Positions 1 through 9,861 of a DNA stretch of 64,000 nt are shown in pieces. Source of the stretch: Leishmania mexicana MHOM/GT/2001/U1103 (taxonomy: Eukaryota > Euglenozoa > Kinetoplastea > Trypanosomatida > Trypanosomatidae); the NCBI RefSeq assembly GCF_000234665.1, contig NC_018331.1, positions 372,001 through 436,000 on the forward strand, in the 5' to 3' direction. Under the pieces are notes generated by a model. That model was not told the origin of the DNA. It ran no database searches and was given only the letters and a program-made list of their open reading frames with translations. Each line of letters starts with the position of its first letter. Position 1 is the stretch's first letter. The position numbers and the translations under genes are program-made.

Positions 1-844
1 TACTGACTAGCGGCCAACACAAGGTCGAAGCACCCGTAAAAGGAGAAGGGGAAAGATAAACGCACTGTGAGGCCAAAGAATGCTAATGAATGAAGGGTGT
101 TGATGAGGGACGACTGGGGGAAGGGCATCCGAATCAACCGGAGAGAGAGGCATGGGATGTGCGCAGGGGGTGGTGTGCAGGAGTGCGTGCCGTTCGCGTA
201 TGGCCGATACGGATATGTGTGCATATAGATGAGAGAAGAGACAGATATTGGCGAATCATTGCTGGACGAACCCCCCCCTCCGCGAAAGACATGCACGTAC
301 GTCGCCTGAGGCGAATCAGCAAAGCGACCCCAACTGCTGATACAGAGAGAGGGGGAGGGAGGGTGGCCTGTTCGCGTGTGTCTCACACCGGGCAGCGCAA
401 CAACGCAGCAGTCCCGTCAGTCGTCCCTCAACACAGAAGGTGGGGACAACGCAGCAAGCTCTATCACAGCCGAAGAGGAAGGAGCCGCACCGTGTGTTCG
501 AGCGCCAACAGCCGTAGGGGCACGTGCAGTCATCTCTATTATTATTATTATTTCGTCGTTGGGCGATCCGGCTTGCCGGTTTGTAAAAAACGGTTGCCGA
601 CCAAGTGCATTATTCTCCCTGTGATGAGGTGAGGGACAGAGGGTTACGCGATGCCGTGCATCCGTGCTGTGGCAAGGCGTGCGTAGCGGCAGTCACTTAC
701 ACGGGCGGATAAAGGCGACGAGGCCGCAGGCATCAGCAGCCGCAAAGGAGTCATGCAAGGCATGGGGGGGGGGACAACAGCGATGCAGCAACGTGTCTGG
801 CATGCCCACCAAACAACACCGTTTCTTTTGTTTGTTTGTTTTTC
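1..844. other. Intergenic region downstream of the XRN-like gene
   Basis: No credible gene is seen on either strand. The stretch is the 3' flank (presumed 3' UTR and spacer) of the minus-strand exonuclease gene. It has a short run of ATT triplets near 536-552, a C-run near 271 and a TTTG run near 827-842. Short open frames on both strands lack the codon bias of the neighbouring genes. Confidence 0.6.
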
Positions 845-2581
845 TTACGCTGATGCCGCCCCGTCGTCCTCGTCGTTCTCACCATCGCTACACTCTGTCC
901 TCGCCTGGTGTGCCTCGTCGGACTGATTGGGTCGCTTCTCCTTCTCAGTAGCCGCCTTTCGGGAAAGGATGTCGGCCAGCCCCATGAAAGCAGCGACATC
1001 TTCATCGTCATCCTTGGCTCCTGCGCTGGGGCAATGACTCAACCGCCGCTCCGCCTCCGTTAGTCGCGATGTGTCCACAGATGCCATGATATTCTTTACT
1101 GTCTCTGTCAGAAGCCCGATAGACGTGCTCGTCGTCAGCCTGTGTCCATCGTCTTTAGTGCTCACTCGAATGGCGCGGCTCAGCTCAAGTGAGAAGCGGC
1201 CACGAATACCCAGCACGGCGATGCACTGCTCAAGCGGCGCAAAGACGGGGCCGACAGACCTCGTCACCTCCTCTACTTTCCCGTTGGCTGCCCCTTCGGC
1301 GGCATCGCAGCCGATCTTCCGACTCAGCCCCCGCACTTGCGCGGCAGCACGCAACGAGCCCACGGACGGAGGTCCTTCCTGGTGCGGGAAGAAGCCGTAG
1401 TCGGAGCACCGACCGAATACATAGCTTCGCAGGCTCCATAGCGCCGCCGCTAGAAGCTGCGTCCCTTCCTTGGCGCCACCGCCACCACCACCGCCGCCAC
1501 CGCGCAGAAGCGCCTTGGCCGTCTTGCGCTTGTTGCGCGGGACGCGCAAGAGTTGTGTCGCCATGGAACCACTACGCACGAGCACCGCACGCAGAAACTC
1601 CACATCCAGCTCAAGGTGTCGTCCGGAGATCAGGGCACGACGGAAGTAGCCCTCATTCGCGCGCAGATGGTGGTACCGCCGCCACAGCGCGACGCTGTCG
1701 CCTCCGATGCCCTCGTAGTAGTCGTCGCCGGAGAGCAGCATCAGGAACACAAAATCGATGCGGTAGGAAGGGAGCAACTCAGCCGGAAGTGGAGGATTCG
1801 GCACGGCCTGGGACCAGTGGTTCATCAGCTCCCACAGGGACGTGAGGCTGAGGTCAAATGGGTCGATCAGGGTGTAGTACGAGTACGGGACAGCCACCAT
1901 GGCGACCAGGATGAGGTCCGAGTCATTGCCCACGATCGTCACGGTATCGTCTGGGCTGTAGCTGCCATCGGCGACTGTCTCTGCCCAGAGCCTGCGTAGG
2001 AGCGCAGATATCTTCACCTCACCCTCCCCCGGCTCGCAGCACCCGCTTACGATCAGCTTCGCCCACGAGTAGTGGGTCTTGCGCTGCTGAAGGTATGTTG
2101 CGATGTACTCCTCGCAGGCGAGCACGAACTCTGCCCCGCAGAGGATCTCCTCACGGTGCAGTGGCACGTCGCCCAGCACAGGGTCGCACGTGTACCACGG
2201 TGAAACACGGATGCTGCTGTTTCCGCGGACCTTTGACGATGCGACTGTTGAGGCGGGACGAGGCGGGTGCACAGAGAGGGAGTTGCGGCGCTCCTTCTGC
2301 GTCTTGAGCTTCGCAATCGGCGCCACGCCGTCGTACACGAGGACCAGCGTGTCGCGCGCCCGCACACACGTGAGCAGCTCATTCATCTTTGCTGCCACCG
2401 CGCGCAGCGTCGCCGCAGTTGTCGGCCTCGTGGGGTCGTATGCGATATGCAACACAGCGTTCATGTCCACCAGAAGATGGCGCGGGTTCACCGCGTAGCA
2501 GTCGGTGCGCGCATTTTTGCTGGGGAATGCGTACTGGATGTTGTGGTGCTCCACATAGCTCCAAAGCCCCTTGACGCCCAT
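845..2581 (-). CDS. XRN-family 5'-3' exoribonuclease, short form
   Basis: The 578-residue product begins MGVKGLW, the hallmark N-terminus of XRN nucleases. The conserved acidic and metal-binding motifs are in order: LLVDMNAVLH with Asp39, VYDGVAP with Asp84 followed by the basic KLKTQKERR, the PGEGEVKI motif (184-191; PGEGEHKI in most XRNs), VGNDSDLI with Asp220 and Asp222, and LLSGDDYYEG with Asp286 and Asp287. This full set suggests an active two-metal nuclease that degrades 5'-monophosphate RNA. The protein is much shorter than XRN1 or XRN2 and resembles the smaller trypanosomatid XRN paralogues; which one (XRNB, C or D) I cannot tell. A run of nine glycines (361-369) lies after the catalytic core. 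The C-terminus is acidic (about 555-575). The start is fixed by the invariant MGVKG. Confidence 0.9.
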   Translation of the reverse strand: MGVKGLWSYVEHHNIQYAFPSKNARTDCYAVNPRHLLVDMNAVLHIAYDPTRPTTAATLRAVAAKMNELLTCVRARDTLVLVYDGVAPIAKLKTQKERRNSLSVHPPRPASTVASSKVRGNSSIRVSPWYTCDPVLGDVPLHREEILCGAEFVLACEEYIATYLQQRKTHYSWAKLIVSGCCEPGEGEVKISALLRRLWAETVADGSYSPDDTVTIVGNDSDLILVAMVAVPYSYYTLIDPFDLSLTSLWELMNHWSQAVPNPPLPAELLPSYRIDFVFLMLLSGDDYYEGIGGDSVALWRRYHHLRANEGYFRRALISGRHLELDVEFLRAVLVRSGSMATQLLRVPRNKRKTAKALLRGGGGGGGGGAKEGTQLLAAALWSLRSYVFGRCSDYGFFPHQEGPPSVGSLRAAAQVRGLSRKIGCDAAEGAANGKVEEVTRSVGPVFAPLEQCIAVLGIRGRFSLELSRAIRVSTKDDGHRLTTSTSIGLLTETVKNIMASVDTSRLTEAERRLSHCPSAGAKDDDEDVAAFMGLADILSRKAATEKEKRPNQSDEAHQARTECSDGENDEDDGAASA

Positions 2582-5500
2582 GCTACGCTATTAGCGTCAC
2601 CCGCGCTTTTCCTCGACGCCGGTGACTCGAGCTCTTGAGAAGTACGACGACGGGTTGAAAGGTGCATCGATTGCAGTCAGCGATGACAAAAAAATGGAAG
2701 GAGAGGGTGAAGTTATGCAACAGCGACACGGCCTCGAAGACAGAAAAACGCAGCGGCAACGAGAGTCTGGTCAGTCGCTGAATGCGCGATTTGCACGCGG
2801 ATCAGCTCTGCGGGTGGTAGCAGAAATTACCTTCAAAAGATGCGGAGAGTATAGACGGCCTACCACGCGCTGACCGTCCCCCCCCCCTGCCTCCACTACA
2901 CACACACAGCACCACACGCGCTCGCAGGCAGGCGGTTACGTACTTCCATCCCTTCACTATAGCTTCAACGGTGGCGCAGCACCCCATCTCTGTCTGCGTG
3001 CGCATCACACTTTGGCTCCCGCAGGGCAGCAGGCTCTCGGGTCTTTCTCCGCCGACCAGAGAGATTTTTGCTTTGTTTTCTTGTTCTTTTTTTTTTCGTT
3101 CGCCCATAACCGGAGGAAAACCGCCGCACCAGAGCGAACGCCGTAGCAGTACAAATGGCCGCAATACGGCAACGGAAGCAGGAAAGGGTCTTGGCTTTGT
3201 TTCGGCGTGTCCCCATTGCTCTGCCCTGAAACACGAGCTGCACGCCACTCCACCCCAGCCGGGCCCCGTCGCACAGGCGCACATGGCCTGGCGCGCAGCA
3301 GCCCTGGGCACACGCGGTACAGCATTGCGCCGACCCAGTCATCTCGGTGCGGCCTCCGTCCAAAGCTCGGCACAGACACACCCATTGCGCCGGTCCCCAC
3401 GTGCCGCACCCTCCTCGAGAGTGGCGCAGTCCTCCTGCACCAGTGGGCAGAGTGAGGGGCCGGGGAGGGGGTGGGTGAGATGTGTTCGAGTCACGCTGGC
3501 ACTCTGTCCCCATCATGTGGACGGCACAATGGTGTCCGCCGTCGCAGGCCGCTCCGACGCCACGCCGTCCACAACCTCACCAGTGACATCAGCAGCGATA
3601 CATCGCTCTGACCTCCCCTACGTCGTTGGTGCTGGGCCCGGCGACACCACGCACTGAGGGGTGCCGCCCCTACCCCCTCTCCGTGCTAGAGGAGGAAGAG
3701 AGAGTGCTGGATAGAAGAAAAGACTACGTGGCAAAGCGACTGTCAACACGGAAAATAACATCAAAACGACAGAGGCCCTCGTGAGACGCGCGGGAGGAGG
3801 AGCGAACCATCGGCATCGAGCTGCGTGGGCGGAAAGCCGCGCGTTCGCATCTCAGCAGAAGATCCGAACGGAGAGGCAAGATGACGCTTTAGAGCAACAG
3901 TGGCTCAAGCGCAAGGGTGGGCAGCGGCGAAGACGACCCGCGATTGCGGCAATCGCGGTCTGGGCGGTGGCAACCCCCTCCCTCTCAATATTCTTTTTCT
4001 CTTCCGCTCTCGCCGCAGGATGGGCAGCTTCACATGCAACGGTGGAGAAAGGGCCACTGCATGGATTCCAGGCTGGTGCCGGGCCATGTCCCCCTACACC
4101 CACCCACCCCCACACACCGCCACCCTTTACGAACCTGACAGCAACCGGCTATGCAGCTGACATAGGGCAGCGCAAAGGCGACCAGCAAGGTTGTTTCCTT
4201 TAGCTTTCTTGCTCGCCCCGATGCTGTGAGGACCGTCTACAACGTGCGATGCACACATACACACACACAGGTGGGCCCAGTCCAAATGCAGGACTGATGC
4301 ATCAACATGGATACGTACGACGATAGGGGTGGGACAAGGTCTGGTCCTGCCCACACGTCTGCGTAACGGATAAAGGCAACTCGCGAGCGTAGCGGAGGCG
4401 TCGTCAAACATGTCGTCCCTGAATTGTGGCGGAAGGAGGAGCGCCTGCGGCCACAGCTGGGTGCACCAGCAACGTGCATCACATTCTGTTCATTCCTTGA
4501 CCTTCTCTTCTCTTGATCAAGTCGCGCAACAAGAGAGAGAAAGCAGAGTGAGGTATGGGTGTGTGTGTGTGGAATACTGGGGGGAGGGAGGGGGGAAGAG
4601 AAACAAATCAATGACGAATACGTTTGTGCGATCCTTTCTTCTGCCGCGTCGTTGCACCCGTGCGTCTCCACGAAAGACACACACACACGCCTACACAGTG
4701 GTCGCCTTGGTGCTCCGCAACGTGCAGGTGCTGCCGGCTCCGTTGTGGCTGCTTTCCAGCTGGGTTGATGGGCCGACAGCAGGTGTCACATTTCTCTGCT
4801 CACGTCCCCGCCTGTAAGTGATCCTTGGCACCACAGGCTGCCAAGCCCTTCTGAGCGAAATGATCTTTGATGAACGGTGGCGGCTGATGCGGCAGACGGG
4901 CGATTGAGAGAGACGGCCGGAGCCGGCATACACGATAACCGAACGCCAGTGGCCACCATGGCATCCCACTTGCTACAAGATAAAAAAAGAACGGACAAGC
5001 GAGACGGGGGAGGGGGGAGGAGGGCAAAGTCCTAGGATGAAGAGGAGACAGAGCGCAGCGGGAGAGGGAAGCTGCGTACCCGCACGTCGAGCCAGGCGCA
5101 CGAGTCAGAGTCGCCGAAATGTCCCATGCACGCAGACCCCTAGTACGCAAGTGCCGCCATTGTGCACAGCCTCGTCTCATGGTATCCGCTGTCATTTCAT
5201 TCGCCGCAGGTCCACATCGCTGCGATTTGGGCCGGTTGGCGTGCAGTCCACACCGCCTCCACGGGGAATCAGAGATGCAGCTGAAAAAAAAGAGAGTAAG
5301 AAGGGGACCGTAGAGACGCAGAGCCAGCGAGCCGCAGCGCCGTGTTGTCGCATGCTGTCCTACGGGACTGTGGCATATGTTCACGTCACATTTAGTTGCT
5401 ACCTCTGCACCGCCGCTCCACTTCCCGCCGTTTGCGCGCGTGATCAGTGAGGTGGGATGCAGTGGCTGCAGCAGCCTTTAAGGAGCCACACGAGGCGGGC

Positions 5501-5733
5501 CTTCCCCTTTTTTTGCGTCTATCGCCTTTCAACGCGTGCCGGTGTGCCTTCGTGCATGGCAGGGCTGAGCGACGACGAGCCGCAAGTGAAGCGTCGTGAC
5601 AGCCCCTTTTCATGCATACACACACACACATCTAAAAGGAGAGAAGAAAATGGCAAGAGCCGTTTAGTATGTGTCACGGTCTGCAGCATATGAGGCACAC
5701 ACACACGCGCGCGCACACGCACGCACGCACACG
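2582..5733. other. Long intergenic region with a SIDER-like element
   Basis: This 3.1 kb holds no supportable gene. Apart from the repeat at 3132-3725 it is purine-rich or pyrimidine-rich spacer with short CA/GT tracts (for example 5700-5735). A purine tract at 2686-2712 reads on the minus strand as a candidate polypyrimidine tract for the XRN-like gene. The rest is presumed 3' UTR of the CUE-like gene. Open frames of 130-230 codons here are repeat-derived or low-complexity. Confidence 0.6.
3132..3725 (+). mobile_element. SIDER-like degenerate retroposon, copy A
   Basis: About 590 bp is near-identical to copy B at 14532, sharing the whole 5' part from GAGCGAACGCC onward, and in its core to copies at 38878 (inverted) and 63222. 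It ends in an A-rich stretch (ATAGAAGAAAAGA), as expected of a retroposed element. Size, dispersion in intergenic regions and A-rich tail fit the SIDER families of Leishmania, non-autonomous remnants of ingi-like retroposons. It lies antisense to the transcription unit. Relative to copies B and D it lacks an internal segment of about 126 bp that lies between two short direct repeats ending GCGACACCAC. The SIDER assignment rests on general features, not on an alignment. Confidence 0.65.
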
Positions 5734-8475
5734 TCACAAGCTGTGCCCGCTTTGCAGCACCTGTTTAATGCCGCGCTGTATCATTAGCCGCAAAATAGGT
5801 GCGCCGAGGGTGCACAAGACGTTTAGCTTCGTCACTGTTGTTGACAACCGGAAGGAGCCCACAGAGACGGTCGTCTTTTGGAACGCAACATGCATTTTGC
5901 CGGAGGTCATCAGCCATATGCATACCCTTCCCTTCACACGGACATCGGCAGCCTTGATTGTGGCGGTACCGCGCGTAACACCCGTGGTGTACTGTTCCAG
6001 TTCACTGCCACGCCGCGTACGCGACGCCGCACGCCAGTAAGACCCTGGTATTCGTCCCTGCGATTCTCGCGCCCTGCGTGCTTGCCGGACGGCATCGACT
6101 TCACCAATGTACGCAAACCGGATCGCCTCCAGCGACATCGCCTTTAGGTCAAGGTTCGCCTGCAGTCGTGTCCCATCCTCGCAAAACTCGATAGAGCACT
6201 TGTCCTCGCGAAAGCTGAGCTCGGTCAGCTTGATAGGTGAGGTGGAGAACAGAATGGTACCGAGCAAAGGTACCTTCAGCGGCTCCTCTGTCATGCCCTC
6301 CACCAGCTCTTTGCCACGCAGCGCCTTCCCCACCACGTGCAGCAGCCGCTGCAGAATGACCGTGACGTTGTCACGCAGCTTGGGGCACTCATCGTGGATG
6401 CACCGCACCAGATCGCAGCGGGACTTGGGGCCGAACACCTCCTCGTATGAAGTCAGCATAGTCGCAATGGTGTCCCAGCGCTCCTCCTCGGCTTTCAGAA
6501 AGGCTACGGGGTCTAAGCTTGAGCACCCAGCGTGCGCGGCAGGAATGGCCAACGTTCCCGTGCTGGATCGTCGCTCGCTGTACGGGGCACCCACACCCCT
6601 TTCAGCCGCGTCATTGCCGTCGACTGGTACATCCCCACAGCCGTTGTGCGCTGCCTGCTGCCGTTCGGTGCCCTCGGTGGTGCCGTTCAGCACACTTGCC
6701 CCCTCGCGGGCAGCGGTTCGCGGCAGAGCAAACCCTGGCGAGCATACCACGTTAGGACGTCCGTTGCTGCTCTTCTTCTTCGGCGGCACCGCAGGCTTCT
6801 GCCGGGAAGTCGAGCGAGAAATCAAGTTGCCTATTGGAATCCGGTTTCGCATGCGCTGCCACACCGTCTCCGCAGTCGTGAGGGGATGCGGCTTGGGCTC
6901 GTGTGCTTTGCGGGCCGCATCCCGCATGCTGGACTGCGCGCAAAACGCATTGGAGGAGGCCGCGTTGTCGTCGCCGCCCGAGATCTGTCGCGTCCCGTTG
7001 GCGGTGCCGTGGGCCATGCTCGTGCTCGTGCTCGCGGTCGCGCCGGGTTCCACTTCCGTATAGGTTTCGGGTAAGCAGGTGCGTCTGCGGTGGTGAGAGA
7101 GCGATGCGGATGGCGCCTCTGCGCGGAGCAACTCCTCGGTGTTCGCCTCGTTGACGTTGTCACCACCGCCCCGCTTAGGCACTGCGCTGGAGCCCGGATC
7201 AAACGGCTCGTGGGCCTCGCCGTCCTCCTCCATGGACAATGGAAAGGTCGTCTGCGGGGATGGCGGAGCAGCCAAGGCGCTTGCCTGGCCACCAACCAGA
7301 CCGTTCATCACAGGTTCGTGGGCTTCGCCTTCCACCGCCGGCCGCACTGCCACGGCGCTTTCCTGTGGAGACATATGCGCATCTGGCAAGGCCTCAGTTG
7401 AAGCTGGCGGCGGCGTCGCCAGCCGCAGCAGCGGGCCCTTTAAGAAGGTCGCTTCGTCGAAAACGCGCAGAATGCCTTCGCTCTCCCGTCCCGCCTCAGC
7501 AGGACCCACACGAATCGCCTCGGGTGCCCACGCTATAATCGGTGCTGCACGTGGTGGGTCGCTGCGCTGCACATAGACGACGCTCGCGGTGGCGCTATCC
7601 CCGCCGTCACCCGCAGCACTGTTGCCGTTGCGCTCATCTCTTGGTCGCTCCTTGGATGCACCACACGACGGCGCATGAGAGTATTTGCCGGGATTTCCTC
7701 CCGATAGCAAAGCGGAGGCGGCGTTGCTGACGGGGTGCAGCTTGCTGCTCGGCTGCAGGTCTAGGAAGCCGGTCGCGTTGTTAGATGTGTCAAGCGACGT
7801 GCTGCACACCTGCGACCAGCCCTCACGTCTCAGCCCATTGACGTCTTTGCTGTCACCGTTGATCGTGGCCGTGGCTGCCTCATAATTCGTCGGCTCCTCG
7901 AGTAGAGGGAGGTCCATGAACGTCATCTCCGCTAAGTCACGTGCGGGCAGCAGCGTCGCACGGTCCCAATCTGATGTGTCCACAATGAAGAGCCCCACCG
8001 TGTCTTGGTATTCCTGCAGCTGCGAAAGATTTCCAAAGTGCCCAGGCCGAAATGCAGACGCCGCCCGCTCCTGCAGTGACTCCCTCAAACCCGCAAACGC
8101 CGTCGCCCGTTCGGCGCTCGGTAGTTTTTCGCTTGTGAAGAGGTCGTGTTGCTCTTTCAGATACGCGAAACCGTTGTAGTCGGGGTTCAGTGCCTCGTAG
8201 GCCTGTTCCGCTGCCTCATCTGCGCTGTTGGTGTTGTCGATTACGGCCATGAGCTTATCATAAGAGGCGTACGGGTAAAGGGCTTGCAGGTAGAGCAGCT
8301 GCTCGTGCAACGTCGTCATACTCTTCGTGGGTTTCGCCGATTTTCCCTTGGCCTCCTTCGGCGCCATCTCTGGCCCGAGATGTACACTTTTTCCGGCACG
8401 CTGTGTCGTGGCGAACGAAGAGCCCGTCACCGGCACCTTGGTGGCGCGGTTTTGGTCCGAGCGTGATCTGCCCAT
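5734..8475 (-). CDS. CUE-like domain protein with a C-terminal lipid-binding-like region
   Basis: I do not recognise this 913-residue protein by name. The start at 8475 (MGRSRSDQ) is chosen over an upstream in-frame Met (8562) because a polypyrimidine tract and AG lie directly before it, so the longer form would start upstream of the splice acceptor. Near residues 50-90 a stretch (LLYLQALYP, then DKLMAVIDNTNSADEAAEQAYEAL) has the three-helix pattern of CUE/UBA ubiquitin-binding domains. The middle is long, low-complexity and probably disordered. The last 250 residues are ordered: a helical part, then alternating hydrophobic strands (FSTSPIKLTELSF, CSIEFCEDGTRLQANLDL, VCIWLMTSGKMHVAFQ) and an amphipathic C-terminal helix, reminiscent of TULIP/SMP lipid-binding folds. 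Both domain calls are inferences. Confidence 0.8.
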   Translation of the reverse strand: MGRSRSDQNRATKVPVTGSSFATTQRAGKSVHLGPEMAPKEAKGKSAKPTKSMTTLHEQLLYLQALYPYASYDKLMAVIDNTNSADEAAEQAYEALNPDYNGFAYLKEQHDLFTSEKLPSAERATAFAGLRESLQERAASAFRPGHFGNLSQLQEYQDTVGLFIVDTSDWDRATLLPARDLAEMTFMDLPLLEEPTNYEAATATINGDSKDVNGLRREGWSQVCSTSLDTSNNATGFLDLQPSSKLHPVSNAASALLSGGNPGKYSHAPSCGASKERPRDERNGNSAAGDGGDSATASVVYVQRSDPPRAAPIIAWAPEAIRVGPAEAGRESEGILRVFDEATFLKGPLLRLATPPPASTEALPDAHMSPQESAVAVRPAVEGEAHEPVMNGLVGGQASALAAPPSPQTTFPLSMEEDGEAHEPFDPGSSAVPKRGGGDNVNEANTEELLRAEAPSASLSHHRRRTCLPETYTEVEPGATASTSTSMAHGTANGTRQISGGDDNAASSNAFCAQSSMRDAARKAHEPKPHPLTTAETVWQRMRNRIPIGNLISRSTSRQKPAVPPKKKSSNGRPNVVCSPGFALPRTAAREGASVLNGTTEGTERQQAAHNGCGDVPVDGNDAAERGVGAPYSERRSSTGTLAIPAAHAGCSSLDPVAFLKAEEERWDTIATMLTSYEEVFGPKSRCDLVRCIHDECPKLRDNVTVILQRLLHVVGKALRGKELVEGMTEEPLKVPLLGTILFSTSPIKLTELSFREDKCSIEFCEDGTRLQANLDLKAMSLEAIRFAYIGEVDAVRQARRARESQGRIPGSYWRAASRTRRGSELEQYTTGVTRGTATIKAADVRVKGRVCIWLMTSGKMHVAFQKTTVSVGSFRLSTTVTKLNVLCTLGAPILRLMIQRGIKQVLQSGHSL

Positions 8476-9861
8476 TACTGCGGTGGGGGAGGGGGGAGGG
8501 GGCACAGAACACGTGACGCTGAAAGAGACGCAAACCGAAGCAAACAGCAGCAACGGCAACAAGACAGCGATAGTTCAATGCCCTCCACGTTGTATTTCTG
8601 TAATTGTGCGTGTACGAGTGCGCGGCGCAACCATGATCAAGTCTCCCCCGGGAGCGGATGTAGCAGGAAGAGTGGCGACGTTGTCCGGGTGTGGGGTGGG
8701 AGAGCGGGACGGGGGTAAGTGTAAAAAATCGATTAAGGTGCAGAGGTATCCTGGCAAACAAAGGGATGGAAGCGACAAGAAAAAAAGGACGCTCGAAAGT
8801 GGCAAGGCCGAATATATATTTATGTGTGGGGGGGGGGGATATATGGTGAAGGGGAAGATAAGAATCGGCAGCGCGCTCAGTGAGAAGCAGAGACACGAGC
8901 GGGGTCAGAGCAGCGCATGTGAGCGGCAAGAGGACAGCAGCAAAGCCTAACAGCGCAAGAAACAGTGTCACCCGGTGCCGTGCTGCTTTCTATTAAGTAG
9001 ACACTTTTGATCTGAGATGAAAGACAGGCGCCGCGCGACATGGAAAGGGCAAACGGTAACAGAGTTCCTGTTCCGTGTCCACAGGGAAAAGCAAGCGATG
9101 TGTGAGGCGGTGGGATACAGAAGTGGAGAGTGCGCCATCATCCGTGCATGAGAGAGGGGGGCAGGGGCAAAGGGCAACGAGCATCAACACAAGCACGTGG
9201 TGCGTGAAAGAAAAGCAGAGTGCACCTCAGAGGCAGGAGCGAGGACCACAGGACATGTCGACAACATGGCAGGCGAGCACCACCATAGCGATGCCCTGCC
9301 GAGGAGCGGCGAATAAATGAAGGGATTCAGGAAGACGCTGCGGCACAGGGAAGGTGGCTCGTCTCGTCTGCAGACGGCACTGCTACACGAGCAACGGGGC
9401 CGTGTGTCGTTGTTGTCAAACATCTGGAAAGAAGTACTCGATGGAGCAGCAGCAGCCTCCGATGATCCCTCCCCCCCTCCACATGCCCGTGCGCCCACAT
9501 CACGCGGATGGCGGAGAGGGCCCTCGGGAAAGGGGGTGGGAAGGGGAAGGGAGTCAATGAAAGGGGCTGAAAAGGCGAGAGACCAACAACCAAGGAAAAA
9601 AAGAGAAGCATGAGCAGTGTTCACGCATGTGGCAACACGGCCACAGAGCGAGAGACAAAAGGCGGTGCCCTTTCACTCCACCCCACCCCCTCGCCAGCAC
9701 ATTGGCGGATGGGTGTCAGTGCAGAAGGAAACGAGAGAGGGAGGGAGAGAGGGCCGCCTACACGCACACATCTCGCAGAGAAATGACGGGAGTCACGGGA
9801 GAGGAAGAACGTCGTAGAGCGCAGGAGAGAGGCAAACTGATGGTGAGGCAGCTCGGCTGCC
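8476..9861. other. Intergenic region between the CUE-like gene and the interrupted helical-repeat gene
   Basis: About 1.4 kb of purine-rich spacer on the plus strand (pyrimidine-rich in the transcript), with a G-run near 8827-8838. No gene, repeat family or structured element was recognised apart from the splice signal at its low-coordinate end. The high-coordinate part is presumed 3' UTR of the interrupted gene. Confidence 0.55.
8478..8501 (-). promoter_or_regulatory. Predicted trans-splice acceptor of the CUE-like gene
   Basis: Read on the minus strand, a C-rich polypyrimidine tract (8484-8501) is followed by CGCAG, with the AG at 8478-8479, two bases before the ATG at 8475. This fits spliced-leader addition with an extremely short 5' UTR and decides the start codon. 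Confidence 0.5.

Noticed and set aside
90..632. 180-codon plus-strand frame at the left edge
   Set aside because: Opposite strand to all genes, no coding bias, low-complexity Tyr run from ATT repeats.
2971..3657. 228-codon plus-strand frame, with related frames at 14455-15183, 38883-39695 (minus) and 63206-63784
   Set aside because: All four fall in the SIDER-like repeat; the shared protein similarity reflects copies of one non-coding element, with frame changes between copies.
4800..5384. 194-codon minus-strand frame
   Set aside because: Lies in the 3' flank of the CUE-like gene; Cys/Arg/Pro-rich with no domain or upstream splice signal.
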